Assembly: GCA_010405405.1 (NCBI GenBank)
Contig: MU004235.1
Coordinates: 1,738,924-1,802,923, forward strand
Reading direction: 5' to 3'
DNA: 64,000 nucleotides
Source: Microthyrium microscopicum
Lineage: Eukaryota; Ascomycota; Dothideomycetes; Microthyriales; Microthyriaceae
Of this stretch, positions 12,546 through 24,504 are shown in pieces. The notes under the pieces are model-generated. The model did no database searches. It saw only the letters and a list, made by a program, of their open reading frames with translations, and was not told the origin of the DNA. Position numbers and translations under genes: made by a program. The stretch's first letter is position 1. Every line of letters starts with the position of its first letter.

Positions 12546-15500
12546 ATAGTTTGTAGATATAATATAGAAGTAGACTACTAAGAGAGTTAAAATCCTATTT
12601 AGATCCTAGTTATTATTAGATTATAGTAAATTACTAGAGCTAGTAATATAATATTATAAGAAGGGACTTATTAATAGTATAGATACTAAAGGATAAGTTA
12701 TTCTAAATAAAAGAATAATAGAATAGGAATAGTAAACTAGTGCTAACCTAAGTAATAAAGTAATATATTAGTAAAGATAAGTATTAGATAAGGAAGATAG
12801 AGAAGTACTAAAGAATAGTAAGTAAAGGATAGATTTTATATCTCTTCTATATTAAGTAATACTAGATTAAGATATATTTATTATAACTAGTCTTTATATT
12901 TATACTATGTACTAATAAGTAATTTATTAGTAGTAGTAAAGCACTAGTATTTAAGAATAGACTTATATAACTTTAGTATTAAGACTAGAGTAAAGAACTT
13001 ACTAATAAGAAGATAAATAGTAAGAATATATTACTTAGTATTAAGAGAGAGAATAGTAAATACCTAATTTGCTATAGCTAAAGTTATATAGTATTTAAGT
13101 ATTAAGGAAGAGAAGTTAAGAACTATTAATAGTATTATATAAAGCTATTATCTATACTAGCCTTAACGTTAATAATATAATTTATTAGTAATATAAGATA
13201 ATATTACTAAGAATATAGATACTAAGAAGAGAACTACTAGCTACTTATAGTATATAATATTATTATGTATATTAAATTAATAGAATATACTATACTAAGA
13301 GATAAAGTTACTATATAATTATAAGTATAAAGTAAGTATAGTATATTAAGAATAGCTAATAATAAGATTATATTTAGGGATAAAGTTTAATAGTTATAAA
13401 GCTTTAGGTAATAGTAAGGTATATAGGTAATTATAATGTAGGTAATAAGGGATAATTATTAGCTATTTATAAATATATCTTTATAAAGTTATAACCTTAG
13501 TAGTTAAAGATATTAATATACTATATTAATCTAAATAATATATATTATAAGTATTTTTAAAGAAGATATTTAGCCCTTATTAAAATCTAGAGATAGTATA
13601 TTACTCTTTAGTTATAATTAATATACTAGTTTTTTATATATTTTTATTTAGCTTTACTATATATTAACTATAATATATATCTTATTTATATTTACTATCT
13701 ATAGTTTATATAAATACTCTAAATAACTCTATCTTTATCTTATTAAATAATATAAAATATTAGGTAAATAGTAGCTTAGTATTAAATCTACTAAAAAATT
13801 AGGCTATATTATCTTACTATTTACTCTCTTAATATTATAAAACTTTATAATTTTACTATAAAACTATAAAATCTAAGAAACTATACTAAGTACTACCTTA
13901 TAGCTAATATTATACGTACTAGTATATAAATCCTAAGTATATTACTACCTACCTATTATAATTAACTTAATAGGTTAATTTCTACTAGTCTATTACTATA
14001 AATAGTTACTATTACTTACTAATTACTCTTATTAGTATATCTAAATATAATATTAATTTTTTTTTACTATAGTTACAATATAGTATAAGATTATATTTTT
14101 AAATCTTTATATTATTAGCTATAATAGTAGCTCTACTTTATTTACTTATTATAACTTATAATATTTTCCTTATTACTATCCTAACTATTATAGTTACCTT
14201 AATCTTATAGGCTTTACTACTATAATTAGGTATTAAGTTATACTAAAAGTATTAGTATAGAGAGTTTAATACTTTAGCCTATATTTAATTATAGGTAATA
14301 ATAACTCTTTATTAGTAAGTTCTCTTTATTATATTCTTATTATAACTTTCTAAAATGTAGTAGATAATAATATTTATATATTCTAACGCTTATAAAGTCT
14401 TATTTACCCTTAGTTTTTTTTATTACTTCTATAAACTACTTTATATATAATATTTATTAAGAACTCTTTTATAATACTTTATATTTTACTTCTATATCTT
14501 TTTATATTATTAATTACTCTAATACTTACTCTACTTACTCTATTTACTTTTTATAACCTTAAATTATCTTATTATAATTAATCTATAAGTTCTTAACCCT
14601 TAGTATAGTTCTTTAGGTTTCTAAGCTTAATACTACTAGTTAGCTCTTAATATAATCTTTAGCTTTAAAAGATATAGTAATATCCTTAATACTAGTAATA
14701 GCTTAGTAATTACTTATAGTACCTAATTTTCTAAAAAGATACTACTTAACTAGAACTCTTTTACTTCTCTAAATATATAAGAATTCTTTACTATAGTACT
14801 CTTTCTCTACTATATTACTTAACTATGTTATTATAGTACTTAGTACTTAGATTATCTTCCTATAAGTAATACTTAACTTTATTTAATAACTTATACTTAT
14901 AATTATAACTAGCTAGATCTATATAAATATATAAGCTATCTTAACTACTAAAGAAGATTATACTCTAATTATATTCTTTATAGTTAACTTATAATTTACT
15001 CTCTCTATAATACTAATACTAATCCTTAAATCCTTTTACCTCTTACTCTAATATAGTACCTATGCTTTATCTTCTTCTTTATAACTTTTTATAACTTTTA
15101 TTAACTTCTATAATATAACTAAGCGTTCTAAGGGCTTAAATATAGAAATCTAATATTATTTAACTTTCTTACTTTATATAAATAACTTCTTACTAGTAGT
15201 TTTAATTATTAAAAAGTAGTAATAGGATTATAGTATTATTTAATATTTCTACTTTATAAAAATAGCTTCTTATAAATAGTTTTAAAATAGAGAATAGTAG
15301 TAATAGAAATAGACTAAATATTAGTAGTTAATTATTTCTAAAATTATTATTTACTTAAATTTATAGTTATAAATAGAATATTTAAGAGTAGTTTTTAATT
15401 ATAACTAATACTAAACTACTAATACTATAATAAATAATTTAATTTTCTAAATCTTTTCTACGCTAGTTAAAAGTATTATTCTTAATAAGTAATAAAAGAA

Positions 15501-17279
15501 ATAATTATAAAATATATTATAGATATAAAATAGTAAAGGTAAAGTAAAAAATAGGAAAATATATAATAATAAATATAACTTTAGTAAGATTTTAGTAAAT
15601 TAACTACTTATAAATTAATAAGGATAAGCTTAAGTTAGTAAAAAGATACTCCTTAACTTTACTATTAACTACTATGCCTACTACTTACCTAAAACTTACT
15701 AACCTACTAAGTAATGCTTTCTAAAAGTAGGACTATCTTCTTTATTATTAGGTACGCTAACCTCTTAATTAGTAGGCTATTCCTTAATAACCTAGTTCTT
15801 AAAACACTTAATAATACTAAGAATCTATATTATTATTAACTCCTAAACTTTTACCTTTACTAATATATAGTAAATAGGATTACTATTCTAAATACCTTCT
15901 ATTTCTAGAGTAAGGATATCTATATTATACTAGTTTACTACTCTCTAAATTACTTCTTAATCTTTATTATTACTAATAAGCTTAAACTAAGTAATATAGA
16001 AAAAGAATAATTATATAGTATTAACTATTTTTAGCACTAAAGATAATATATATAGTTTAGTATATAGAGATATAGAAGACGTTATATTAGGACTTAATCT
16101 AATTTTAATAACTAAGCCTTTATTAGTAATAGGTAATTACTTTTATAAAAAAGTAGTTTAGCGCTCTAAAGTAGTAGCTTTTATTAAAGTAATTACTAAA
16201 GCCTTATATTACCTTCTTATAATATTTTTAGAACTATATTCTAATAAAGTAATTTAAACTTATAGCTATAGTAAATATTTTTAATAAAGTCTAGAAACTA
16301 AGATAGAAGAAGAACTTAATATTATAGTATAAGATACTATATTAATATATATTTCTAAGTTATCTTAAATAAATAAAAATAGAGCCTATAGTAAGACTTA
16401 TAGAACTATTAATAATAAGTAACTATAATAACCCTAAGGAAGTTAAAACTAAGGATAATTTAATAAAGGAAGAGGGGCCTAAAGATATATAAATTATTAA
16501 TAGGCCTACTATAAAGGAGTATATATTTATAAAGATTTATAATAAAGAATATTAGGAGGATATATAAACTAAAGGTAGCTTACTAATAATAACTAAATAG
16601 GTAACTACTAAAGAGCTAAAGCTACTTCTTTATTATCTTATTCTTAATTATAACGCCTATTATAACGTCTCTCTTATACCTTATACCTATTAGACTTACG
16701 TTTATCTTATATAGTTTACTTATTAGCTTCTTTATTTTTATATTTAATTTGTCTCTTCTTTATATTTAGCTCTAAATAATTAATTTCTTACTAATAATTA
16801 TAGCGCTCCTTATTAGCCTTAGCCTTCTTACGCGTAGCTTTTCTCTTATATTTAATAGCCTTTAGCCTTACTTACTCTATAATATTCTCTAGTTCTTATT
16901 AATAAGTGCTTAACGTAAATATCTTACCTTATAGCCCTCTAGTACTATAAATATTTATAGTTATAAGAGGACTACTAATTATAAGCTAGATATTCTAAAA
17001 ATACTTAAGAACCTTTATAAGTAGATTCTTAGTAAAGGCGTTACTACTATTAATATTATTTTTCTATATTTAAAGCTAAGGACTACTTATAACGAAATGC
17101 TACTTATTAAAATCCTTAAAGTAATAGTAGTAAAAGTTAGGATAATATTCCTAAGTATAAGCATTATATATTAAGATAGTAATAAGATTATCTTTCTTCT
17201 TAGTATTGTCTTTATTATTTAGTAAATATTTATTAGTAAGCCTATTCTACTATTATAATAGAAAGTAAGTATTACTTCT

Positions 17280-18000
17280 AATATTTATAGTAGAAACTAC
17301 TTTAGTAGGTAGCTTTAGTTAAATTACTAGCTATAGCTTAATAATAATAGAATATATACTTTCTTTTAATTAATTTATATAATAATATTAATTTAATACC
17401 TAGATCTATAGCTTAAAGATATTAGCATTAAAGCTAAGTATTATAAAGTTTTTTATTATATTAGTAACTTTAGGATAGTTAAATCTTTAATAAATAGTTA
17501 TAGTCTTAATATTATATTCTTATTTTATAGTATACTTTTTTATAAAGATATACTACTTCTTAATTATTATAGTACTAAAATTCTATTATATAATGCTATT
17601 AATAGTATTCTTATATATTAATAAACTTCCTATATTAGAACTAGGCTTAATCTTATAGAACTTTATATAAAGATTAATAATATAATTAACTAAAGCTAAG
17701 AATATATTACTAGTATTAAGATTAATAAAGTCTAAGTCTAATATAGATCTATTAGTCTTACTATACTTCTTCTAGCCCTTAATAGACGTCTTCTATAGCT
17801 TTTTAAGATTAGCTTTCTTCTTTTCTTTAAAGAACCTTACTAGATTATTTAGCTCCTTTTCTATAAGTTCTAATAGGTTATTAGAATCTATAGATTCTTT
17901 ACTTATTAAACCTCTAACTCTACTACCTAATTTATTTTTATTATTCTCTTTATCTTCTTTACTCTCTTTATTCCTAAGCTCTTTTTTATTATTTTTATTA
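17280..18000 (-). pseudogene. Second coding relic inside the RIP element, unidentified
   Basis: Read on minus, a frame runs from about 18000 to 17280 with stops almost only where Trp (TAG) or Gln (TAA) would fit. It holds a charged N-terminal part (LIEKELNNLV, FFKEKKKANL) followed by a hydrophobic helical stretch (NTSNIFLALVNYIINLY). Further on, towards 16750, a Lys/Arg-rich stretch appears. I could not match it to a family. The layout (charged, then helical, then basic) is compatible with a tyrosine recombinase or a transposase, but no catalytic motif is visible. It converges with the Tc1 relic. Confidence 0.4.
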
Positions 18001-18661
18001 GACTCTTACTAGCTATTTATATAGCTAGTATTAAATACTATATATTTAGCTTTAGTATAAGCTAATTTTACTATATTCTATTTATTTACTACTATTATTA
18101 TTAAGTAGTTATACTCTTACTACTAAAGAATCTTTTCTTTATCTTTAAAATCTCCTTATATAATAAACTTTACTAAAGATTTTACCTTATTCTTTATTAG
18201 TAAAGCTTTTAGCATAGATTTAGCTTTTAACTTAAGTAGTACTATTTTCTTAGCTTTTAAAGCTAATTTAAACTAAGCCTTATATTCTTTATACTTAACT
18301 TTCTTTTATTAATTTTACTTATACTTATATAGTTAACTATTAGCTATAATACTATAAAAATAAGTAAGGAACTTCTATTAAACTTAAATAGAAATAGATA
18401 AGAAAAGTAAAGAATATATACTAACTAAGCTTAGCTCTATATTTTAGTTAGTTAGTATTAAGTACTAGAGTATTATTACTCTAGTCTATATAAGTATTAT
18501 ACTTTTTTTTAGCTCTATTATTTAGGTTTTAAAGATTTTTAGTAAGTTCTTATTATATCTACTAAAGGATAGAGAACTAGGTATGCTTTATAGTAGTAAT
18601 AAGCTTAAATAGTATATTTCTTAGATAAAAAGATATAGATTTATAAGTAGATTATAATAAA

Positions 18662-18813
18662 GTAGGTTTATATATAAACTTTGTAATAAATAGTAAGTAA
18701 TCTTAAATTTACTATCTTAATCTTAAATTATAATATAGGTAGTTAGGGATAGTCCTTTAAAAAGGCCCATGCACGAGATAAAAATAATTCTGCACCCAAC
18801 AAATCCGCGACCC
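18662..18813 (-). repeat. Right inverted terminal repeat
   Basis: The reverse complement of this segment aligns with 10060-10209: GGTCGCGGATTTGTTGGGTG, then GTGCATGGGCCTTTT, then ATCCCTAACTACCTATA. More of its C positions read T than in the left copy. The outer 30 bp are GC-rich like the flank, so the RIP boundary lies inside the repeat. Confidence 0.8.
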
Positions 18814-19657
18814 AATGGCGCGTCGCGCGTCTCTGTGCGCCAAAAAGGGGCTACGGTAAAAGTCGCGTCGTTGAACCTGTACGGTACCTGTAGACTGTAC
18901 TATTTAACTTCGCTTCATCTTTCTGCTTAACACCGCTTCATCAGACAATCACAAGCGTGCCCGCTATAAGTTTTCACGAATTGAGTACGAAAGCGAAAAC
19001 TCGACATGCAAGCCTCATCAATACGAATCTTACTGGACACGTATAGTTGAACAAGTACAGACGATAGGCCAACCATGAAAGTCTACAAACTAGTCGTAGA
19101 TTACCGATAGAAGCCTCACAGAACATTTCTGGAGAGAGGTTGCATGCCCGCGATAAGCTATTCCATGAAACCTCTTGCAAATTCAGCCACCTGAGCTAGA
19201 GGGACCTAGCAGTAGTTGTAAGCAGGACGCAGTTTGAGCGCAGAAACGGCAGAAGCTCTACGAGCAAAAGGTTTACTGCCATATTCATCTATGTGCTCAA
19301 CAGGTTTCAAAGTAAGATTGGGAACTTCAAAGCATTTTGCAGCATTTCAAAAAGAAGACAACTTTTGTATCTCGCGATAGTATGGAAAGTGCAATTACAG
19401 ACTCACCACTCACCTCTCGCTAGCTGAAACAATCCGCCTATACGCCAGTGAAGAACATTTGACAGACAATGCATAAAGCCTATGCAGATAAACTCTGACC
19501 CAACTTTTGAGGTACCTTGCGTACAACCGCCGTGATAATTTGCTAACAACTTTTGCGAACGAGTTTAATTCCCACAGACAAACCTCATGACACGAAAGCT
19601 AAACGATCTATCTGTCAAACCCTGCAGTATCACTCTACCATCTTCTTGATGCTATAG
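18814..19657. other. Flank between the transposon end and the first RNase H-like gene
   Basis: Composition returns to normal GC at once (CGCGTCGCGCGTCTCTGTGC), so the border with the RIP block is sharp. No convincing gene lies here; it would include the 3' untranslated region of the minus-strand RNase H-like gene. Confidence 0.5.
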
Positions 19658-21283
19658 CTACAACTCCTCTACCTCGAGCAGTCGTTGCAACGTGTCCAAT
19701 TTGTCGTCGCAAAGCTTGCGCAGCATCTCATTGCTTTCAGGGCTGATCAGAATATAGCTCACTTGCCCGACCTGTTTGATCTGGGCGTCCAAGCTAAACG
19801 CTTCTTCCAGCAGATCTCGACACACCAGAGGCTTCCCTTTGCAGCTCAACCAACCGTTGCTTTTGTACTGATGGATCCAACTGTTCATACAATCAATGAC
19901 GTTTTCGGATGTGCAATGAATTTCCAGTTTCATGCTCGAGCTTGAGCCTGGTCCCCCATTAATCTCGAGTGCTGTCTGTAACGCGAGATTCATTGCATAA
20001 ATCTCAGCGCGCTGGGCTGTAGGCACTGGGCTGTCAGGCAAAGCTCCCGTGAAAACAGTGTATCGGCCAAGAACGCTTTTGCGAGCGCAAAGTGCAATAC
20101 CTGTTGCCTTGCCGCTGGGCCAACCGCGATCAACACAGCCACTCTCGACATACAAAGCCACGTAGTGCTCTTGCCTATGGACGAATGCTTTATTCGCAAC
20201 TGAGAGTTTGTACAGGCTGTGGTCTTTGGGCGCTATAGACCCGTTCGTATAATTCGAGATTGAAGGAGAACGATAGTGGGAGGAGGAAATGTCGCTACGT
20301 GTGTTGTTAAATTCACTGCTGGACACGCTGCCGGACATGGTGACTCCGTTTTCTTTTTTCAACTCTTGAGATCCCCTGGAATCATTTGATCCTGCTTTCT
20401 TATTCTTTGACTCACCGAGTGCTTCTGACTTTGCTATCGCTGTGGCACCTTCCAATCTCTTCAGGCCCCCCGCTGGAGCGAGCTTTTCATCCACCTCTTG
20501 AATTGATTTCACTGTTTTAAGTTCGATTGACTTCTCGATATGCTGTTCCATCTTCAGCAGAGGCTGTGTAGCTGATCTCATAGGAACAGTTTGCATCGCA
20601 GTTTTGAGACCTTCAAAACGAGCAGAGAGGTCGTCTATCTTTAGTGTGACCTCTGCTAAATTCAGCTCGTTGATTAGCTTGAGAGCATGTTCTGCTCTCT
20701 TGGGTCGTTCAGCTTTCATAAGATGATCCGCATTCTTGAGTTCCTCTGCTCTTTTGAATGATCCCTTGAGCCCGCTCTCCTGCCTGTCCAGCTGATCGAG
20801 CTTTTTCCTACAATAGGAGTCAGCCAATGTATTTTCGTCCCTTGGAACCCATTGGTATTGAATACGACTATCAACTATCGCTCTCAATTGCGTATCTAGC
20901 CTCCAAGCCTCCTCAAACAAATCTCGATCCGTTTGACGGTTTCGGTCTGACACTGGTTTCATGCTTTCAAGGCTGCTTTTGGAATCTGAATGAATAATGA
21001 GATGGAATGTCCGATTAGCGCCGCGCCCTCTGAGTAGTTGAAGGCCTTTTTTCTGGCCTAAGATTAGAGCAGTGATCTCGGCACGGTTGTCGGTGGGAGC
21101 TGGCCAAGAAGGAAGGACTGTATTCCAGACATCGTGATCGCCAGAGGTCTTTGATTTCTTATGAACACAAGTTGCGATGGCTTTGGCGTTTATTGTTCCC
21201 TGCTTTCGACAGCCGCCATCAACGTATAGGCGAACACAGTAGCGGGCCTGGCTCGCGGACGATGGTTGATGCTGCACAGGCAT
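19658..21283 (-). CDS. RNase H-like protein A: one catalytic plus one degenerate RNase H domain
   Basis: Intronless, 541 aa. Residues about 15-165 have the RNase H fold with all four acidic residues in place: D22 (LYVDGGC), E69 (NRAEITAL), D100 (IIHSDS) and D155 (ENTLADSYC). This domain could cleave RNA in RNA/DNA hybrids or act as a related nuclease. A helical, Lys/Glu-rich linker (about 175-350, repeats of the LKxAE type) precedes a second copy in the last 170 residues. There the sites are changed: LYVESGC (D to E), AQRAEIYA (E kept), IHCTSE (D to T) and NEMLRKLC (D to R), so it is probably non-catalytic. Two paralogues lie at 33 and 35 kb. No signal peptide or mitochondrial presequence is obvious. 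The family resembles RNase H of retroelements or domesticated derivatives; the biological role is unknown. Confidence 0.85.
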   Translation of the reverse strand: MPVQHQPSSASQARYCVRLYVDGGCRKQGTINAKAIATCVHKKSKTSGDHDVWNTVLPSWPAPTDNRAEITALILGQKKGLQLLRGRGANRTFHLIIHSDSKSSLESMKPVSDRNRQTDRDLFEEAWRLDTQLRAIVDSRIQYQWVPRDENTLADSYCRKKLDQLDRQESGLKGSFKRAEELKNADHLMKAERPKRAEHALKLINELNLAEVTLKIDDLSARFEGLKTAMQTVPMRSATQPLLKMEQHIEKSIELKTVKSIQEVDEKLAPAGGLKRLEGATAIAKSEALGESKNKKAGSNDSRGSQELKKENGVTMSGSVSSSEFNNTRSDISSSHYRSPSISNYTNGSIAPKDHSLYKLSVANKAFVHRQEHYVALYVESGCVDRGWPSGKATGIALCARKSVLGRYTVFTGALPDSPVPTAQRAEIYAMNLALQTALEINGGPGSSSSMKLEIHCTSENVIDCMNSWIHQYKSNGWLSCKGKPLVCRDLLEEAFSLDAQIKQVGQVSYILISPESNEMLRKLCDDKLDTLQRLLEVEEL

Positions 21284-21830
21284 AGTGGTCGAGAGTGTGA
21301 TGGACAGATCCTGTCTGATTTGATTCGTTAGCTGTATTCTGTAGACATGTTTAGGAGGAGATTCTTCACTTGTGATGCTGAAGTTGACGAGGTTGGTGGT
21401 AATGTCGCAGTTTTCGTGAAAGCTAACGTATCAAGTTTGTAAAGTAAAGGCAAAGCGCCAACACGCTGGTGCGAGCAAGAGCAAAAAAGCTGTGGTGGGG
21501 TTGAGAGCAAAGATGAGAGAAATACCAACAGATGAAGAGATGGGAAGAGCTGAATTGAGGTTGTTGGTCATTATCACCTCGTATACGCTGGCGAGGTGTT
21601 ATGACACTGAACCTTCATGGCTAAAACCATCTCATATTCATGACATTTGCATGCTTGAAGCACGCGTTCAAATCTCTATCATAATCCTATTCATACAAAT
21701 CATCTCGGGTATCCATACACAAAACAGCAGTCCATCCTTCCCCTAAAAGGTAAGCGATAAACCAAATGCTATTATAACATATCACTTTCGTCATGCATGT
21801 GACGATATCTCATTTCCTTCTTCATGTTTG
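21284..21830. other. Spacer between RNase H-like gene A and the Zn2Cys6 gene
   Basis: It holds the promoter of RNase H-like gene A (minus strand, start 21283) and the 3' end of the Zn2Cys6 gene. Pyrimidine-rich tracts lie upstream of the start. No other feature is visible. Confidence 0.4.
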
Positions 21831-24504
21831 CTAGATCCCCATGAACGGATCAAACCACCCATCGCCCTCAAACTTCAGCCCATCGAAATCCTGCGCAACG
21901 CGATTCAACTCATCATGCCAATCCGTATCTGCCACCCGACTCGTATGAATCGGGCCCAGCAGTGGCGTCGGCTGATTGGGGAACGGTGCGAATAGGAAAC
22001 TCGCTTGGTTCGTGCGGTGTTCTGTTGCTCCTGAACCGGTCGTGTTTGTCGTCTGACCTGATCCTGATCCCGACCCTGCTCCTTTGCCTGGAGCTGCGGT
22101 CGCATTGGGTGGTGTTCCTGGCGCACTGGATCCGCTGCCACTGCGGCTGCCTCCGCGGTCTGCGGATGCTGATGGTGTGCTGAGGACTGGAGCCAAACGC
22201 GCGCGTTTTTGGATTACTTGGGAGGGGTTTAGGAATGCGGTGCGTTTTGCGCCGCGGACGAGCTCTGCTTGTGGGGCTGCTGGGTCGTCGAAGCGTTCGC
22301 GTAAGCTTGTGGGCAGCTCGGCATGGGAGCGATATAGTGCATCTTCCACGTCTCCTGGTAAGATGACTGACCATTTGCCGACGAGGTCCTTAATAAGTTT
22401 GATGGAAGCGAGAGCCCACGTGTTGTGCGTTACGAGGTCATTGAATGCCTCGCAAGCAGCGCGTAGTGCGGTCGCGGATGATATGGCGGGTAGGTTGATA
22501 AGGTGAATGGTACAAGCGGTGAGTAGGCATTGGATCTGGAAGGTGTAGATTCCTGTCGTGCCGTAGAGGGAGAGATGTTTGGCGAAAAGTTCGGAGATGG
22601 CGGTGGCGGATTGGCGACAGAGTTCAGAGGGGACGATGTCGGATTCAGTGAATTTTGCGCGGAGAAAAGGGCGGAAGAGGAGAAGGACTGCTGCGTGGTA
22701 GTAGATGCTGGGGTTGTTAGTGATAAAATTCACGAAGTGTTGAGTGGAATCTTACTGGAGGCTTATGACGTGTGGTGGTACTTCTTCGTCGGATAATCTT
22801 ACAATATCGGGTAATCTTTCAAACCAGCTAGTGTATTTATGGTATTCGTCCAAAAGTAGTTTGCCTTTGATGATGGAGGAGGGGGCAAAGAACATGAGGA
22901 GAGTGGAGTTGACGATTTTGGATAATGCAGCACATTGTCGAAAGGTTGAAGCTCGCGCCCCAGGTTTGACTTGCCTCGGACCCCATGGCTGTTCATCTAG
23001 GTCGTCATCGAGAGGAGGAAGCTCTATGGTGACAGCGTTTGTTAATAGTTGCGGTAATCGTCCAAGACTTAGGCTGGTAACTCTGATCGGATATTAACAA
23101 TATACTGACAAAGTCTGAAGGTTAAGCTTACTGGTCTGATACGAAACATCCCCAGAAGGCATGTATCCGACCCGTTTCTTGGTTCTGAGCATCTGGACCC
23201 ATTTGATCAAACGGAGTCTTTTCGTTTCTCAAATGAAGTCCTAGATCGAGAGCCATTCGCGCGCTTCGACCTACTAGTCCCCACATGGCTCCTAATCGCG
23301 CTCTATAACCTTCGACATGACTAAGAATGAACACTCCAGCAGTAGTGGGTATACTTGACCGATCCGACTGATTTAGTAGTCGTATTCCTTCCTCGAAGAA
23401 TCCAGCTCCAGCAGTCGTTGGATCAGACGGATCTCCACGAGCGTCGTCCCTATCCGATAAGAGGCAGCCAGCGGCGCAAATTGCATTTACAAGCACCCGA
23501 GAACAGAACTGGGTCTTTCCTGCCGCAAAGTCCTTGCGAAAGAGATCCTCTGGAAAGTTTTGGAAAAAGGAATGTTGCCAGGTGAAGTAGGTATCGAGAA
23601 GGTGCTCAATGAGCTCTTTGTCTTGCGTGACTCTGGTCCAGTGGTGATCGTCTGCAATTGGAGGCGTATGAGCATCCGGGGCTCTACTACCTCCCGGTAT
23701 TGGCTGATTTGAACTGAGATGAGGAGCGAGAGAATTACCTGCCATCGGTCGTGCATAGTACGGAGACTGTGTCTCTGCGCCCAGTCCAGGTTCTATATCC
23801 ATAGCTTCTTGAGAACGTGTTCCCTCTATGATGCTTTCGATCGGCTCTTGTCGTCGAAGTCGCATTATTATATCGTCGGTGTCGGGTGTGTTGCTTGTTG
23901 TAATAGCCTGGACCAACCGCTCGTAGGATTCCCTCGACGGGCCAAAAGACGCAGAGGGAGGATCTGTATTGAGAACACGCTGTAAGAAACCATCATACTT
24001 GGGGGCAGCATTATTGTGAAACTGACTTGAGCCACTAGCTGGAGAGAAGGGACTATCTCCTTTTACTTGGGTAAGTGACCTACTGGCCTGGATCTGTTGA
24101 ACCAGCGATTGTGGTTCTGCACCACCACGTATCCTCCGCAATATCTCAAAAGACTCGTCTTCTGTCGAATTTCTCAGATGCATTAGCAATTGCTCGAGGT
24201 TGTTCTTTTCTTCAGCCAATGTTTCAACGTTTTCGCGGAGATATGTAAGTCGACGCTGCTCTTCGTTCATGTCATATTGACAGTTTCCGTCTCTTGACTG
24301 GCATTGCGAACAGGTTGGTCGTTTGCCATCGCATTTGGTCTTACGCCTGCGACATGGTACGCATGCGACAATAGTGATCTTTCCGCGTTTTGAGTATGTA
24401 GGCTTTGAGGAACCACCAGGTGGTTGTGAGGGTCCAGAGCCGGCAGGATTACCTTCCCTGCCCATGACTGGTTGAAATGACATGAATCCCAAGGGTTCTG
24501 TCAT
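21831..24504 (-). CDS. Zn2Cys6 transcription factor with fungal-specific factor domain (NirA-like, tentative)
   Basis: Model: complement(join(21831..22707,22756..23082,23132..24504)), 858 aa, with two GT-AG introns of 48-49 bp. The binuclear zinc cluster has Cys at 48, 51, 58, 65, 68 and 75 in CVPCRRRKTKC...CSQC, with a short coiled coil (about 85-112) behind it for dimerisation. The middle domain shows the usual fungal factor blocks: EGYRARLGAMWGLVGRSARMA, DLGLH, HAFWGCFVSD, then TSLSLGRLPQL. The second splice gives ISLHIYYHAAVLLLFRPFL, the conserved 'LHxxYH..ILLxRPF' block, which fixes that junction. The C-terminus is rich in Ser, Gly, Thr and Pro and acidic near the end, as in an activation region. 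Block wording resembles nitrate regulator NirA and related factors, but the target pathway cannot be assigned and no nitrate genes are nearby. Confidence 0.88.

Larger units (their letters stand above)
10060..18813. mobile_element. RIP-degenerated DNA transposon (about 8.75 kb) with long inverted terminal repeats
   Basis: The ends at 10060-10209 and 18662-18813 are inverted copies of each other over about 150 bp, with differences mostly C/T or G/A. The interior is extremely AT-rich, nearly free of CpA and TpG, and full of TAG/TAA where TGG and CAA codons would be expected, as RIP produces. A Tc1-type DDE transposase relic lies on plus near the left end; an unidentified coding relic lies on minus near the right end. 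An intact Tc1/mariner element is normally 1-3 kb, so this may be a composite, a nested insertion or an element with cargo. The outermost bases and the target duplication are uncertain; weak similarity extends out to about 10038 and 18841. Confidence 0.75.

Noticed and set aside
18974-19180. 68-codon minus-strand frame beside the transposon end
   Set aside because: No motif; lies in the probable 3' region of the RNase H-like gene A.
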